Assembly: GCF_934560975.1 (NCBI RefSeq)
Contig: NZ_CAKTFO010000012.1
Location: forward strand, 1-64,000
DNA length: 64,000 nt
Direction: 5' to 3'
From: an uncultured Sphingomonas sp.
GTDB taxonomy: Bacteria; Pseudomonadota; Alphaproteobacteria; Sphingomonadales; Sphingomonadaceae
The position numbers were made by a program, and so were the translations under genes. Of the stretch, positions 24,771-34,416 are shown piece by piece; position 1 is the stretch's first letter; every line of letters begins with the position of its first letter. The notes beneath the pieces are model-generated. The model was not told the DNA's origin. It saw only the letters and a list, made by a program, of their open reading frames with translations, and searched no databases.

Positions 24771-25504
24771 GGCTGCACCTGCCGGACCGGGCGGACCAGG
24801 ATTTCCTCCACCAGCACGCGCGGCGGCTGGGCGAAGCTATAGACCAACGCCTGGGCAATATCCTCGGCGTGGAGGGCATCCAGGCTCTCGCGGCGCTGAC
24901 GCATGGTGTCATCGGGTACGTTGTGGCCCCATTCGGTCCACACCGCGCCCGGTTCGATCACGGACACGCGAATACCGTCGGGGCCCAGTTCCTTGCGCAG
25001 CGCATCGTGGAAGCCGACCACCGCGAACTTGGTGGCGTTGTAGACCGACCAGCCCTCGATCCCGTAGCGTCCGCCCACGCTGGACACGGACGAGATCATG
25101 GCCCCTTCGCGGCCGCGCATCAGCGGGATGGCGGCATGGGTGCAGTTGAGGACGCCGTAGAGATTGGCGTCGATCTGCGTTCGCCAGTCCTCCGGCCTGC
25201 TGTCCGCGAACGGGCCGTTGATGCCCAGCCCGGCATTGTTGAACAGCAGATCGAGCCCGCCGAAACGACCGCGCACCTGATCGAACAGGGCGGTCACCTG
25301 GCCCATGTCGCCAACGTCGCAGGCGATTGCGAACGCGCTTTCCGTACCTAATTCCCGCGCCATCGCCTCGATCCGGTCCAGCCGCCGCGCGGCCAGCACC
25401 ACCCGCACGCCCTCTTCCACCAGCAGGCGGGCGGACGCCTCACCGATGCCGCTGGATGCGCCGGTGACGACCGCCACCTTGCCTGCCAGGTCCTGCATCT
25501 TCAT
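24767..25504 (-). CDS. Short-chain dehydrogenase/reductase
   Basis: A 245-residue classical SDR. It has the NAD(P) site TGASSGIG, a basic LAARR after strand 2 that favours NADP, FNNAGLG, the catalytic serine in SSVSSVGG and YNATK as the YxxxK pair. It resembles YdfG-like oxidoreductases; the substrate is unknown. The start at 25504 has GGGAG eight bases upstream; ATGs at 25510 and 25498 are alternatives. It is the first gene of a two-gene operon with the OYE reductase. Confidence 0.9.
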   Translation of the reverse strand: MKMQDLAGKVAVVTGASSGIGEASARLLVEEGVRVVLAARRLDRIEAMARELGTESAFAIACDVGDMGQVTALFDQVRGRFGGLDLLFNNAGLGINGPFADSRPEDWRTQIDANLYGVLNCTHAAIPLMRGREGAMISSVSSVGGRYGIEGWSVYNATKFAVVGFHDALRKELGPDGIRVSVIEPGAVWTEWGHNVPDDTMRQRRESLDALHAEDIAQALVYSFAQPPRVLVEEILVRPVRQVQP

Positions 25505-25650
25505 GCCCATGTCTCCCGGAGAATGCCGTCGCGTGCCGCGCATGCGTCTGGTATCCCTCCGTAAACGCGTGCCGCGCCATCGGGTTCGATCGTTTTTGCC
25601 GGATCGGGCAACTGGTTCATCGCCGGGAGGCGGAACGAGCCGCCTTTCGC

Positions 25651-27369
25651 TTATTCCTTGACCACACGCGGCGACGCGCCGGCCGACGCCTGGGCATAAA
25701 GGCCGATCATGGTTCCCACGAAGCCGCCGGCCTTGCTGGTGGACAGGTTGGTGCCGTCCACGTCGCGCACCAGCGTTTGCCACTGCCCGGGCTTCACCGC
25801 AAAAGCGAAGTCGTACCGGCCGCCACGTGCATGGATGCGGAGTTCGATCGGCACCCCGGCGGGGACGCGCGCGCTGGCGATCGTGCGGCCGTCGACCGGC
25901 GCGTCCGTGCCGGCGCGACGCGCCACCCGCACCAGCGTCAGCCCACCCTTGCGGCCAAGCGCGACGGAGAGAAAGGCGTTGTCGTTCTGGATGGCGGCGA
26001 TGCCGGCGGACTCGCCCTCCGCCGGAGCGAAGCGGACCATGGTGGAGATGGTCGCGTCGGCATGCTGCTGACGCCGCGCCCAGAGACTAGGCTGACCACC
26101 ATCGCCGATCCGCGTGGGCCGCGCGTCCAGCACCAGCGCCCCGTGATCCATCCGCCACCAGTCGTTCGATCTGGGCGTGCGCATCGTCATCCACTGCAGC
26201 GGCAGGCGGGGACCGTCGAACTCCTCGCGTACGGTGAAGCTGCCGGTGAAAGGAACGGGCGATGCCGGGCCGGCGGGCAGGCGCGGGGCGGCGGCGATGG
26301 CAGGAATGGCGCGACCCTGGGGCAGGATGGTGGGCCAGCCGTCGCGCCACGTCACCGGCAGCAGGAAGGTTTCCCGTCCGGTATTGTAGAGGTCGCCTTC
26401 GTAAGGCCGGGTCGCCAGGAACACCGCCCACCAGTTGCCATCGTCCAGCCTGACCAGATCGGCATGTCCCGCCGAGGTGATCGGGAATGGCCGCGCCGGA
26501 TCGAGGCTCCGCTGGGTCAGGATCGGGTTCACGCCCGCCGGTGCCGGCATGTAGGGGCCGGTCACCGTTTCCGCCCGGAAGATGACCTGGCTGTGGTTGA
26601 CGCTGGTGCCGCCCTCCGCCGCCGTCAGGTAGTAAAAGCCGTCCTTCTTGAAGATGTGCGGCCCTTCGATCCACACCGGCTTGGCGGCAAGGTCCACGCC
26701 GCCATTCACGATCTGGATCGGCTCACCCGCCGTCTTCAGCGCGTTGGCGTCAAACCGCTGCATCCAGATGGCGCGATGACCGGGATAGGTGTCCCCGCCC
26801 GCCGGCCCGCGATTGTTGACCAGCCAAGCCGTGCCGTCATCGTCGAAGAACAAGGATGGGTCGATGCCCTCCACATCCTTGATCCACACGGGATCGGACC
26901 ATGGGCCTTTTGGATCGCGCGCGGTGACGACGAAATTGCCGCCACAATCCACGCAGGTATTCACCACGTAGAAGGTGCCGTCATGATGCGCGATGGCGGG
27001 TGCGAACACGCCACGCGACATGCCGAGCCGTGCGAAATCGAGCTGGCGCGGCCGATCGATGACATTCCCGATCTGCCGCCAGTTCACCAGGTCGCGACTG
27101 CGCCAGATCGGGATACCGGGAAACCAGGAGAAGGTCGAATTGACCAGGTAGAAGTCCGAACCCACCTTGGTCACGCTGGGATCGGGATAGAAACCCGCCA
27201 GGATGGGGTTGCGATAGTGCCCGCCCGTGGCCTGAACGCCGGACTGCACGCCCTGATATTCGAACCAGTCGAAGCGCGCCTGATTGGCCGCCTCGACGGA
27301 GACGGCGAGGCACGATGCTGTCGCCGCCGCGCCCAGCATTACAAAAGATGAAATGCGTCCTCTCCGCAT
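25651..27369 (-). CDS. Glycoside hydrolase family 43 (beta-xylosidase/arabinosidase type)
   Basis: A 572-residue secreted enzyme with a signal peptide ending about SVEAAN. The five-bladed propeller shows the three GH43 acidic residues: the base in AGFYPDPSV, the pKa modulator in EGIDPSLFFDDDG and the acid in WIEGPHIFKKDGFYYL. A C-terminal beta-sandwich (from about residue 385: FTVREEFDGPRLPLQW) is the GH43_C2-type domain of XynB-like beta-xylosidases. It should cut xylo- or arabino-oligosaccharides in the periplasm. It is divergent from the GH3 gene across 93 bases, a likely shared control region for a plant-polysaccharide locus. Confidence 0.92.
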   Translation of the reverse strand: MRRGRISSFVMLGAAATASCLAVSVEAANQARFDWFEYQGVQSGVQATGGHYRNPILAGFYPDPSVTKVGSDFYLVNSTFSWFPGIPIWRSRDLVNWRQIGNVIDRPRQLDFARLGMSRGVFAPAIAHHDGTFYVVNTCVDCGGNFVVTARDPKGPWSDPVWIKDVEGIDPSLFFDDDGTAWLVNNRGPAGGDTYPGHRAIWMQRFDANALKTAGEPIQIVNGGVDLAAKPVWIEGPHIFKKDGFYYLTAAEGGTSVNHSQVIFRAETVTGPYMPAPAGVNPILTQRSLDPARPFPITSAGHADLVRLDDGNWWAVFLATRPYEGDLYNTGRETFLLPVTWRDGWPTILPQGRAIPAIAAAPRLPAGPASPVPFTGSFTVREEFDGPRLPLQWMTMRTPRSNDWWRMDHGALVLDARPTRIGDGGQPSLWARRQQHADATISTMVRFAPAEGESAGIAAIQNDNAFLSVALGRKGGLTLVRVARRAGTDAPVDGRTIASARVPAGVPIELRIHARGGRYDFAFAVKPGQWQTLVRDVDGTNLSTSKAGGFVGTMIGLYAQASAGASPRVVKE

Positions 27370-27462
27370 CGCGTCATTGGCCTTCCAGGTAGCGTTCGGG
27401 CAGGTGAATGCTATGAGGATGCCGCCCACGTAACAAGCGGGCGGGGATCGGAGAGAGAAAGC

Positions 27463-29907
27463 ATGAAGCGGATGGTGAAGCAGGCCCTGTTGTGCGGCGT
27501 CGCGGCGATGCTGGCAATTGGGCCGGTCATGGCGCAGGCCGGCGGCGGCGAGCGCGGGGTCGCCCATTCGCAGCTGTGGCCCACCGCCAAGAGCCAGGGC
27601 CTGGTCGATCCGCAGACCGAAGCGTTCGTTACCAAGCTGATGGCGAAGATGACGCTGGAGGAAAAGGTCGGCCAGATGGTGCAGGCGGATATCGCGTCGA
27701 TCACGCCGGAGGACCTGCGCAAATACCCGCTGGGCAGCATCCTGGCGGGCGGCAGCTCCCCGCCGCTGGGCAGCCCCGACCGGGCGCCCGCATCGGCATG
27801 GCTCGCCACCACACGCGCCTTTGCCAAGGTCGCGCAGGAGAAGCAGCCCGGCCGTACCTATGTGCCGCTGATCTTCGGCATCGATGCGGTGCATGGCAAC
27901 AGCAACATCGTCGGTGCTACCATCTTCCCGCACAATGTCGGCCTGGGTGCGATGCATGATCCTGCCCTGATGCAGAAGATCGGCCGCGCCACTGCCGTGG
28001 AGACGGCGGCGGCGGGCTGGGACTGGGCGTTCGGCCCGACCCTGACGGTGCCGCAGGACGAACGCTGGGGCCGCGCGTTCGAGGGCTATTCGGAAGATCC
28101 CAAGGTCGTCGCCTCCTATGCCGGGCCGATGGTGCAGGGCTTGCAGGGCGCGCCCGGCAAGGGCAGGATCCAGCAGGGTTATGTCGCGGCCAGCGCCAAG
28201 CACTTCCTGGGCGACGGCGGCACGATCGGCGGCGTGGACCAGGGCGACGCGGACATTCCCGAGCAGGACCTGATCGCCATTCACAATGCCGGCTACCCGC
28301 CTGCGATTGCGGCCGGCACGATGACCGTCATGGCGTCCTTCAGCAGCTGGCAGGGCGCCAAGATGCACGGCAACCGATCGCTGCTCACGGACGTGCTGAA
28401 GGGCCGCATGGGCTTTGACGGCTTCATCGTCGGCGACTGGAACGCACATGCGCAGCTCGCCGGCTGCACCAACGCCAACTGCCCGGTCACCTTCAATGCG
28501 GGCCTGGATATGGCGATGGCCCCCGATGGCTGGCGCGGCCTGTTCGACAATACGGTGGCGCAGGTGAAGGCGGGCCAGATTCCCATGGCGCGGGTGGACG
28601 ACGCCGTCCGCCGCATCCTGCGCGTCAAGGCGAAGCTGGGCCTGTTCGACCCGGTGCGGCCTTATGCCGGCAAGCTGGAGCTGGTCGGCGCACCCGATCA
28701 CCGCGCGGTCGCCCGAGAGGCGGTCGCCAACAGCCTGGTGCTGCTGAAGAACCAAGGCGTGCTGCCGGTGAAGGCGAGCGCCAACATCCTGGTGACCGGC
28801 CCGGCGGCCGACGATATCGGCCTGCAATCCGGTGGCTGGACCCTGTCATGGCAGGGCGACGGCAACACAAACGCCGATTTCCCCGGCGCGACCTCCATCT
28901 ATGCCGGCATCGCGGCCGCGATGAAGGCCGGCGGCGGTACCGCGACGCTGAGCCCGGACGGGCGCTTCACCAAGAAGCCCGACCTGGCGATCGTGGTGTT
29001 CGGGGAGCAGCCTTATGCCGAAATGCGGGGCGACATCCGGTCGCTGGAATTCCAGCCCGGCGACAAGGTGGCGCTGGAACAGCTGAAGGCGCTCAAGGCG
29101 CAGGGCATTCCGGTCGTGTCGGTGTTCCTGTCGGGCCGCCCGTTGTGGGTCAATCCGGAGATGAACCAGTCCGATGCGTTCGTCGCCGCCTGGCTGCCGG
29201 GCAGCGAAGGCGCGGGCGTCGCCGACGTGCTGATCGGGGATGCCGCCGGCAAGCCGCGCCGCGACTTTACCGGCACCCTCTCCTTCAGCTGGCCCAAGAC
29301 GGCGGGGCAGTTCACGCTCAACCCGAACGAGAAGGATTACGACCCGCTGTTCCGGCTGGGCTACGGCCTGACCTATGCCCGTGGCGGCAGCGTCCCCAAG
29401 CTGAGCGAAGTGTCCGGCGTGGACGCGAGCCTGGCCAATACCAGCACCTTCTTCGCCAAGGGCAAGGTGCCGGCCCCCTTCTCCTTCGCCACCGACAGCC
29501 GGGTGCAGCGCGCGCCCGTCGACAGCGCCACCCTGCAGGAAGGGGCCGTGCGCCTGACATGGCCGGCGGGGCAGCAGGCCACGATCCTGATCGGCGGCAA
29601 GGAGATGGACTATAGCCGCGAGACCAACGCGGATATCCAGTTGCAGATGACCTACCGGGTCGATCAGGCGCCCGCCGCGCCGGTGCAGCTGCGGTTCGGA
29701 ACCGGCAGCGTCAATGCCGGCCAGCTCTTCACGACCACCGGTCAGTGGCGGACGGTGAAGATCCCGCTGTCCTGCTTCAAGGCGGCGGGCGCGGACATGA
29801 GCAAGGTCAACACCCTGTTCGCCGCGACCACGACCGGACCGTTCGCCATGTCGCTGTCCGACCTGCGGCTGGCCGCCGATCCCGCCGGATCGGTCTGCCC
29901 GAAGTAA
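27463..29907 (+). CDS. Glycoside hydrolase family 3, ExoP-like beta-glucosidase
   Basis: An 814-residue periplasmic enzyme with a signal peptide (CGVAAMLAIGPVMAQAGG). The N-terminal barrel contains FGIDAVHGN, SAKHFLGDGGT and the nucleophile aspartate in GFIVGDWNAH. The second alpha/beta domain has LVLLKNQGVLPV and SVFLSGRPLWV. A C-terminal galactose-binding-like domain (about 660-810, ending PAGSVCPK) matches the ExoP C-terminal domain of marine and soil beta-glucan exohydrolases. It releases glucose from beta-1,3/1,4-glucans or cello-oligosaccharides. GGAGAG precedes the ATG. It is followed by GH97 on the same strand after a hairpin. Confidence 0.94.
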   Translation: MKRMVKQALLCGVAAMLAIGPVMAQAGGGERGVAHSQLWPTAKSQGLVDPQTEAFVTKLMAKMTLEEKVGQMVQADIASITPEDLRKYPLGSILAGGSSPPLGSPDRAPASAWLATTRAFAKVAQEKQPGRTYVPLIFGIDAVHGNSNIVGATIFPHNVGLGAMHDPALMQKIGRATAVETAAAGWDWAFGPTLTVPQDERWGRAFEGYSEDPKVVASYAGPMVQGLQGAPGKGRIQQGYVAASAKHFLGDGGTIGGVDQGDADIPEQDLIAIHNAGYPPAIAAGTMTVMASFSSWQGAKMHGNRSLLTDVLKGRMGFDGFIVGDWNAHAQLAGCTNANCPVTFNAGLDMAMAPDGWRGLFDNTVAQVKAGQIPMARVDDAVRRILRVKAKLGLFDPVRPYAGKLELVGAPDHRAVAREAVANSLVLLKNQGVLPVKASANILVTGPAADDIGLQSGGWTLSWQGDGNTNADFPGATSIYAGIAAAMKAGGGTATLSPDGRFTKKPDLAIVVFGEQPYAEMRGDIRSLEFQPGDKVALEQLKALKAQGIPVVSVFLSGRPLWVNPEMNQSDAFVAAWLPGSEGAGVADVLIGDAAGKPRRDFTGTLSFSWPKTAGQFTLNPNEKDYDPLFRLGYGLTYARGGSVPKLSEVSGVDASLANTSTFFAKGKVPAPFSFATDSRVQRAPVDSATLQEGAVRLTWPAGQQATILIGGKEMDYSRETNADIQLQMTYRVDQAPAAPVQLRFGTGSVNAGQLFTTTGQWRTVKIPLSCFKAAGADMSKVNTLFAATTTGPFAMSLSDLRLAADPAGSVCPK

Positions 29908-29919
29908 GCGGGGGATGCT

Positions 29920-29938
29920 GGCCCGAACCGATCGGGCC
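29920..29938 (+). terminator. Hairpin between the GH3 and GH97 genes
   Basis: A 7-base perfect stem GGCCCGA / TCGGGCC lies 12 bases after the GH3 stop. It has no T run, so it may be an mRNA-stabilising hairpin or a weak terminator. Confidence 0.35.
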
Positions 29939-29976
29939 GGCGCCATCCGCCAGGGATAAGGCGGAGACAAGATATT

Positions 29977-32004
29977 ATGCCAAGGGGGAGATGGATCGTG
30001 AAATCCGGACTGCGCAACCTGTCGTTGCTTCTGATCGCCTGCTCAAGCGCCCGCGCGCTGGCGGCCGACCCGGCGATCACCTCTCCCGATGGCAAGGTCA
30101 GCATCGCCGCGTCGCTGAATGCGCAGGGTGCCCTCACCTACCGCGTCGATTATGCCGGTGCGGCCGTGATCGCCCCCTCGCCGGTCGGTCTCCGCATGAC
30201 CGACCCGGCCAATCCCGGCGATACCTATTCGGGTCGGCTGATGACCGGGATGTCCATCCTCTCTTCCGAACGGCGAAGCGGGCAGGATCGGTATGCGCCG
30301 GCGCATGGCACCGCGTCGCAGGTGGCGGATCGTTATGCAGAGTTGGTGGTCCACGCCCAGGAAACGGCAGGTGCCCGGCGCAGGCTCGACCTGATCCTGC
30401 GCGCCTATGACCAGGGCGCCGCCTTCCGCATGGTCGTGCCGCAACAGCCCGGCGTGCAGCAGGTCAACATCATCGAGGAAGAGACCAGCTTCGCCTTTCC
30501 GCGCGATTATACCTGTCTCGGGCTCAACATCGGCCGGATCGAGAACAGCCATGAAGGCGAGTTCGACTGGACCGCCGCGCACCTCATCCGCAACCACAAC
30601 CGCTACGATTTGCCCCTCGTATGCCGGACGGGTCCGACCGGCGCCGCCTTCGCCCTGACCGAGAGCGACCTGAAGAATTATTCGGGAGCCTATCTTTCTG
30701 GGCTGGAGAATGGGACACTCGGCGTCGCGGTGCGGCTGACGCCCCGCCACGATGACTCCGCGCTGTCCGTTTCGACCCCGATGGGCGCCGATGGCGTACG
30801 GACCCCATGGCGCGTGGTCATGCTGGCGGACCGCCCCGAAACGCTGATCGAATCGCGCCTGGTGGAGAACCTGGCGGCACCGAGCGTCATCGCCGACACA
30901 CGCTGGATCAAGCCGGGCAAGGCGTCGTGGGACTGGTGGTCGGGCCCGCTGATCCCGGGTGTGGACAATCCGCCACATGACGACGCCACCTACAAATTGT
31001 TCATCGACTTCGCGGCCCGCTTCGGCCTGCCCTATACGTTGATCGACGAGGGATGGGCCAAGGGCGCGGGCGGCGGCGGCACGGTTCGCCCCGGCAGCGA
31101 CATCACCCAGACCGCACCGGGCGTCGATATGCCGGGCCTGATCGCTTATGCGAAGAAGAAGGGCGTCGACCTCTGGCTGTGGGCCAATTGGAAGGAGATC
31201 GACCGTCAGATGGACGAGGCCCTGCCCCTCTACGAAAAATGGGGCATCAAGGGCATCAAGGTCGACTTCATGGACCGCCAGGATCAACAGATGGTGGACT
31301 TCTACCATCGCCTGCTGGGGAAAGCCGCGCAGCACCACCTGATGGTCAATCTGCATGGCGCCTATGTACCGCGCGGGCTGGATCGCACCTTTCCCAATTT
31401 CATGACGCAGGAAGGCGTGCTGGGCGCGGAGTATAACAAGTGGACCTATCGGATCACCGCCAGCCACAATGTCCACCTGGCCTATTCCCGCGCGCTGCTG
31501 GGGCCGATGGATTATACGCCGGGTGGCTTCCGCAACGTCACACCGCAAGCGTTCAGCCCGCACGTCGTCGGTCCGCAGGTGATGACCACGCGCGCGCACC
31601 AGCTGGCGATGTACGTCGTCTATCCCAGCCCGGTAGCGACGCTGGCCGATGCACCAACGGCCTATGAGGGGGCGGACGGCAAGCCGGTGCCCGGCACCGA
31701 CTTCCTGAAAGTCGTGCCGACCACCTGGGATGAAACCCGCGCGCTGGGTGGCGAATTCGGCAAATATATCGTGGTGGCGCGCCGCTCCGGCAAACGCTGG
31801 TTCATCGGCGCGTTGAACGATGAAGACGCGCGGACGGTGCCGGTGCCGCTGGCGGCGCTCGGCTCCGGCAGCTGGAAGGCTAGGCGTTGGACCGATGGCA
31901 ACGGTCCGGCGGATGTCTCTGTCGGCACGAGCGACGTCGACGGCACCCTGAACCTGCCGCTGACCGCAAGTGGTGGAGCCACACTGATCCTCGAACGACG
32001 CTGA
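29977..32004 (+). CDS. Glycoside hydrolase family 97 (alpha-glycosidase)
   Basis: A secreted 675-residue GH97 enzyme: an N-terminal beta-supersandwich, a catalytic barrel (PYTLIDEGWAKG, DLWLWANWKE, GIKGIKVDFMDRQDQQMVDF, MVNLHGAYVPRGLDRTFPN, GVLGAEYNKW) and a C-terminal sheet domain. The aspartate in KVDFMD sits where retaining GH97 alpha-galactosidases carry their nucleophile, so alpha-galactosidase is favoured over the inverting SusB-type alpha-glucosidase; this is inference from the motif. Two starts are possible: ATG 29977 (GGAG ten bases upstream) and GTG 29998, which has the better AAGGGGGAG site and a more standard signal peptide. It belongs with GH3 and GH43 to an oligosaccharide-degrading locus. 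Confidence 0.92.
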   Translation: MPRGRWIVKSGLRNLSLLLIACSSARALAADPAITSPDGKVSIAASLNAQGALTYRVDYAGAAVIAPSPVGLRMTDPANPGDTYSGRLMTGMSILSSERRSGQDRYAPAHGTASQVADRYAELVVHAQETAGARRRLDLILRAYDQGAAFRMVVPQQPGVQQVNIIEEETSFAFPRDYTCLGLNIGRIENSHEGEFDWTAAHLIRNHNRYDLPLVCRTGPTGAAFALTESDLKNYSGAYLSGLENGTLGVAVRLTPRHDDSALSVSTPMGADGVRTPWRVVMLADRPETLIESRLVENLAAPSVIADTRWIKPGKASWDWWSGPLIPGVDNPPHDDATYKLFIDFAARFGLPYTLIDEGWAKGAGGGGTVRPGSDITQTAPGVDMPGLIAYAKKKGVDLWLWANWKEIDRQMDEALPLYEKWGIKGIKVDFMDRQDQQMVDFYHRLLGKAAQHHLMVNLHGAYVPRGLDRTFPNFMTQEGVLGAEYNKWTYRITASHNVHLAYSRALLGPMDYTPGGFRNVTPQAFSPHVVGPQVMTTRAHQLAMYVVYPSPVATLADAPTAYEGADGKPVPGTDFLKVVPTTWDETRALGGEFGKYIVVARRSGKRWFIGALNDEDARTVPVPLAALGSGSWKARRWTDGNGPADVSVGTSDVDGTLNLPLTASGGATLILERR

Positions 32005-32018
32005 TCGGTCAGGCGTTA

Positions 32019-32041
32019 CGCCCGGCCGCAACGACCGGGCG
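32019..32041. terminator. Hairpin between convergent GH97 and msrA
   Basis: A perfect 7-base stem CGCCCGG (32019-32025) / CCGGGCG (32035-32041) in the 45-base gap between converging genes. There is no clear T run. Confidence 0.45.
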
Positions 32042-32049
32042 CATGTCGA

Positions 32050-32595
32050 TCATTGTGCCGGCGCGGCCTTCAGCTGCGCGGCATAGCTCTTGCGGAACTT
32101 GGCGAGCTTCGGCGCGACCACGGCCTGGCAGTAGGGATTGGAGGCGCCCTCCCGCGCGAAATATTCCTGATGGTAGTCCTCGGCAGGGTACCAGGGCGCA
32201 TCGGGCTCGATCGTGGTGACGATCGGCCTGTCGCTCTCGGCCTGTGCTCGCGCGATCGCCGCTTGCGCTTCCGCCTCCTGCTCGGGCGAGTTCGGGAAGA
32301 TCGCCGAACGATATTGCGGCCCGACATCGTTGCCCTGGCGGTTGAGCTGGGTCGCGTCGTGCACCGCAAAGAATATGTCCAGCAGGTCGCCATAGCCGAT
32401 CACGTCGGCATCGAAGCGGATCCGGATGGCCTCGGCGTGGCCGGTGTCGCCACCGCAGACCTGGCGATAGGTGGGGTTCACCACCTGCCCCCCGATATAG
32501 CCGCTCTCCACGGACGACACGCCGACCAGATCGTCGAACACCGCTTCCACGCACCAAAAGCATCCGCCCGCAAGCGTCGCGACCTGTTCCGCCAT
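32050..32595 (-). CDS. msrA: Peptide methionine sulfoxide reductase A
   Basis: MsrA reduces the S-epimer of methionine sulfoxide in proteins. The 181-residue protein has the [11 protein letters not shown] signature with catalytic C12, VESGYIGG, the substrate-binding [11 protein letters not shown], and YHQEYF near the C-terminus. There is no signal peptide, so it is cytoplasmic, and no MsrB domain is fused. The gene points away from ugd; the short divergent region (32596-32711) must hold both promoters. Confidence 0.95.
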   Translation of the reverse strand: MAEQVATLAGGCFWCVEAVFDDLVGVSSVESGYIGGQVVNPTYRQVCGGDTGHAEAIRIRFDADVIGYGDLLDIFFAVHDATQLNRQGNDVGPQYRSAIFPNSPEQEAEAQAAIARAQAESDRPIVTTIEPDAPWYPAEDYHQEYFAREGASNPYCQAVVAPKLAKFRKSYAAQLKAAPAQ

Positions 32596-32711
32596 TCTCG
32601 ATCTCCTTGGATGGCGGAAACATGGGTTGGGTCGACGTTGCCGACAAGGGTTGCAATCTGGTAACGATTTCGCTCTTGCACAAAGATCATCCCTTGGAGA
32701 CTGGACTACCC

Positions 32712-34088
32712 ATGCGCATCACCGTGATCGGCACCGGTTATGTCGGCCTCGTATCGGGGGCATGCTTTGCCGAGATCGGACATGAGGTCCGGTGCGTCGA
32801 CAAGGTCGAAGCCAAGATCGAGGCGCTGCTCCGGGGCGAAATGCCGATCTACGAGCCCGGCCTGGACGCGCTGGTGGCGCGCAACGTCGAAGCCGGCCGG
32901 CTGTCCTTCTCCACCGACCTTGTCCCGGCGCTGGAGGGCGCGGAAGCGGTGTTCATTGCGGTCGGCACCCCGTCTCGCAAGACCGACGGCCATGCCGACC
33001 TGAGCTATGTCTACGGCGCGGCACGCGAGATTGCGGCGGCGGCGACGCAGCGGCTGGTCATTGTCACCAAGTCCACCGTGCCGGTGGGCACCGGCGACGA
33101 GATCGAGCGGATCATCGCGGAGGTCGCTCCAGACGCGCAGATCGATGTCGCATCCAATCCCGAATTCCTGCGCGAAGGTGCCGCGATCGGTGACTTCATG
33201 CAGCCCGATCGCGTCGTGATCGGCACCCAGACGGACCATGCCCACCAGGTGCTGCACGACATCTACCTGCCGATCGAGCAGCAGGGCGCGCCCTTGCTGT
33301 TCACCGCCCGCCGCACCAGCGAGTTGATCAAATATGCGGCCAATGCGTTCCTTTCGATCAAGATCACCTTCATCAACGAGATTGCCGATCTGTGCGAAGC
33401 AGTCGGCGCGGACGTGCGCGACGTGTCGCGCGGCATCGGCCTGGACAACCGCATCGGCACCAAGTTCCTGAATGCAGGCCCGGGCTATGGCGGCTCTTGC
33501 TTCCCCAAGGACACGCTGGCGCTGCTGAAGACGGCCGAGGACTTCCAATCGCCGATCCGCGTGGTCGACGCGGTCGTTCATGTGAACGAGACGCGCAAGC
33601 GCGCCATGGGCCGCAAGGTGATCCGCGCCATGGGCGGCAACGTCCGTGGCAAGATCGCAACGGTGCTGGGCCTGACCTTCAAGCCCGACACGGACGACAT
33701 GCGGGAGGCCCCATCCCTTTCCATCATCCAGGCGCTGCAAGATGCGGGCGTGCACGTCCGCGCGCATGATCCAGAAGGTGTGGAGCAAGCCCGGACCATG
33801 CTGAAGGGCGTGGAATTCGTCGACGATCCCTATGGCGCGGCGGATGGCGCGCATGCTGTGGTGATCGTGACCGAATGGGATGTCTACAAGTCGCTGGACC
33901 TCTCCGTCATTGCGGAATCGATGGCGCAGAAGGTGCTGGTGGACCTCCGCAACATCTATTCGGAGGCAGACGCTCAGGCGGCCGGGCTCGCCTACACCGC
34001 GGTAGGACGCGTGGCCAATGGCGCGGCTCCGTCCATGGACGCTACGGCGGCCAACGATCAGCCGGCACAGACCCGAGCAATCGCGTAA
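32712..34088 (+). CDS. ugd: UDP-glucose 6-dehydrogenase
   Basis: Ugd oxidises UDP-glucose to UDP-glucuronate with two NAD+, supplying the uronic acid of acidic exopolysaccharides. The 458-residue protein starts with the Rossmann motif [16 protein letters not shown], has the catalytic cysteine C263 in [11 protein letters not shown], and the C-terminal UDP-binding domain with [16 protein letters not shown]. The start at 32712 is fixed by the conserved N-terminus. It opens the exopolysaccharide region; sphingans (gellan, welan) contain glucuronate and rhamnose, and the rhamnose genes lie 12 kb further on. Confidence 0.96.
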   Translation: MRITVIGTGYVGLVSGACFAEIGHEVRCVDKVEAKIEALLRGEMPIYEPGLDALVARNVEAGRLSFSTDLVPALEGAEAVFIAVGTPSRKTDGHADLSYVYGAAREIAAAATQRLVIVTKSTVPVGTGDEIERIIAEVAPDAQIDVASNPEFLREGAAIGDFMQPDRVVIGTQTDHAHQVLHDIYLPIEQQGAPLLFTARRTSELIKYAANAFLSIKITFINEIADLCEAVGADVRDVSRGIGLDNRIGTKFLNAGPGYGGSCFPKDTLALLKTAEDFQSPIRVVDAVVHVNETRKRAMGRKVIRAMGGNVRGKIATVLGLTFKPDTDDMREAPSLSIIQALQDAGVHVRAHDPEGVEQARTMLKGVEFVDDPYGAADGAHAVVIVTEWDVYKSLDLSVIAESMAQKVLVDLRNIYSEADAQAAGLAYTAVGRVANGAAPSMDATAANDQPAQTRAIA

Positions 34089-34416
34089 CGTCGCGTCATT
34101 TTGCCGATCCGCCGCCGGGTTCGCCGCATCATGGCTGGCGGCACGGCGGCGTTGTGGCTGACCAAGCGCACGTACCGGGAATCGGGCGACAGCTTCAACA
34201 TGCCGGGCAAACCTGTCGCGGGGATCTGCCGGCGGGCAGCACCACTTTCCGCATCAAAGACGTGGCTTGCGGCGATGGCAGAGCCCTGAACAGGCGACGG
34301 TCAATTAAGGAATCCTATAGACTTGTAGTTTGCTCATTAACCATGCCCCTAAGGGGAGTAGAGCGAAGTCACATGTAGAGCCTGCACCAACAGATCCTTT
34401 TGCTGGAAGGTGCAGC
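34089..34416. other. Region upstream of the RTX gene
   Basis: 328 bases without a convincing gene. The segment near 34298-34345 is AT-rich and is the probable promoter area for the RTX gene. A near-palindrome CCCCTAAGGGG lies at about 34346-34358. A hairpin directly before the RTX start is listed separately. Confidence 0.4.
34382..34415 (+). promoter_or_regulatory. 5' UTR hairpin overlapping the ribosome-binding site of the RTX gene
   Basis: CTGCACC (34382-34388) pairs perfectly with GGTGCAG (34409-34415), ending one base before the ATG at 34417. The Shine-Dalgarno GGAAGG (34405-34410) runs into the right arm. When folded, the stem would hide the start region. Confidence 0.4.

Noticed and set aside
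30043..32031. 662-codon minus-strand frame
   Set aside because: Antisense shadow of the GH97 gene, no ribosome-binding site or recognisable domain.
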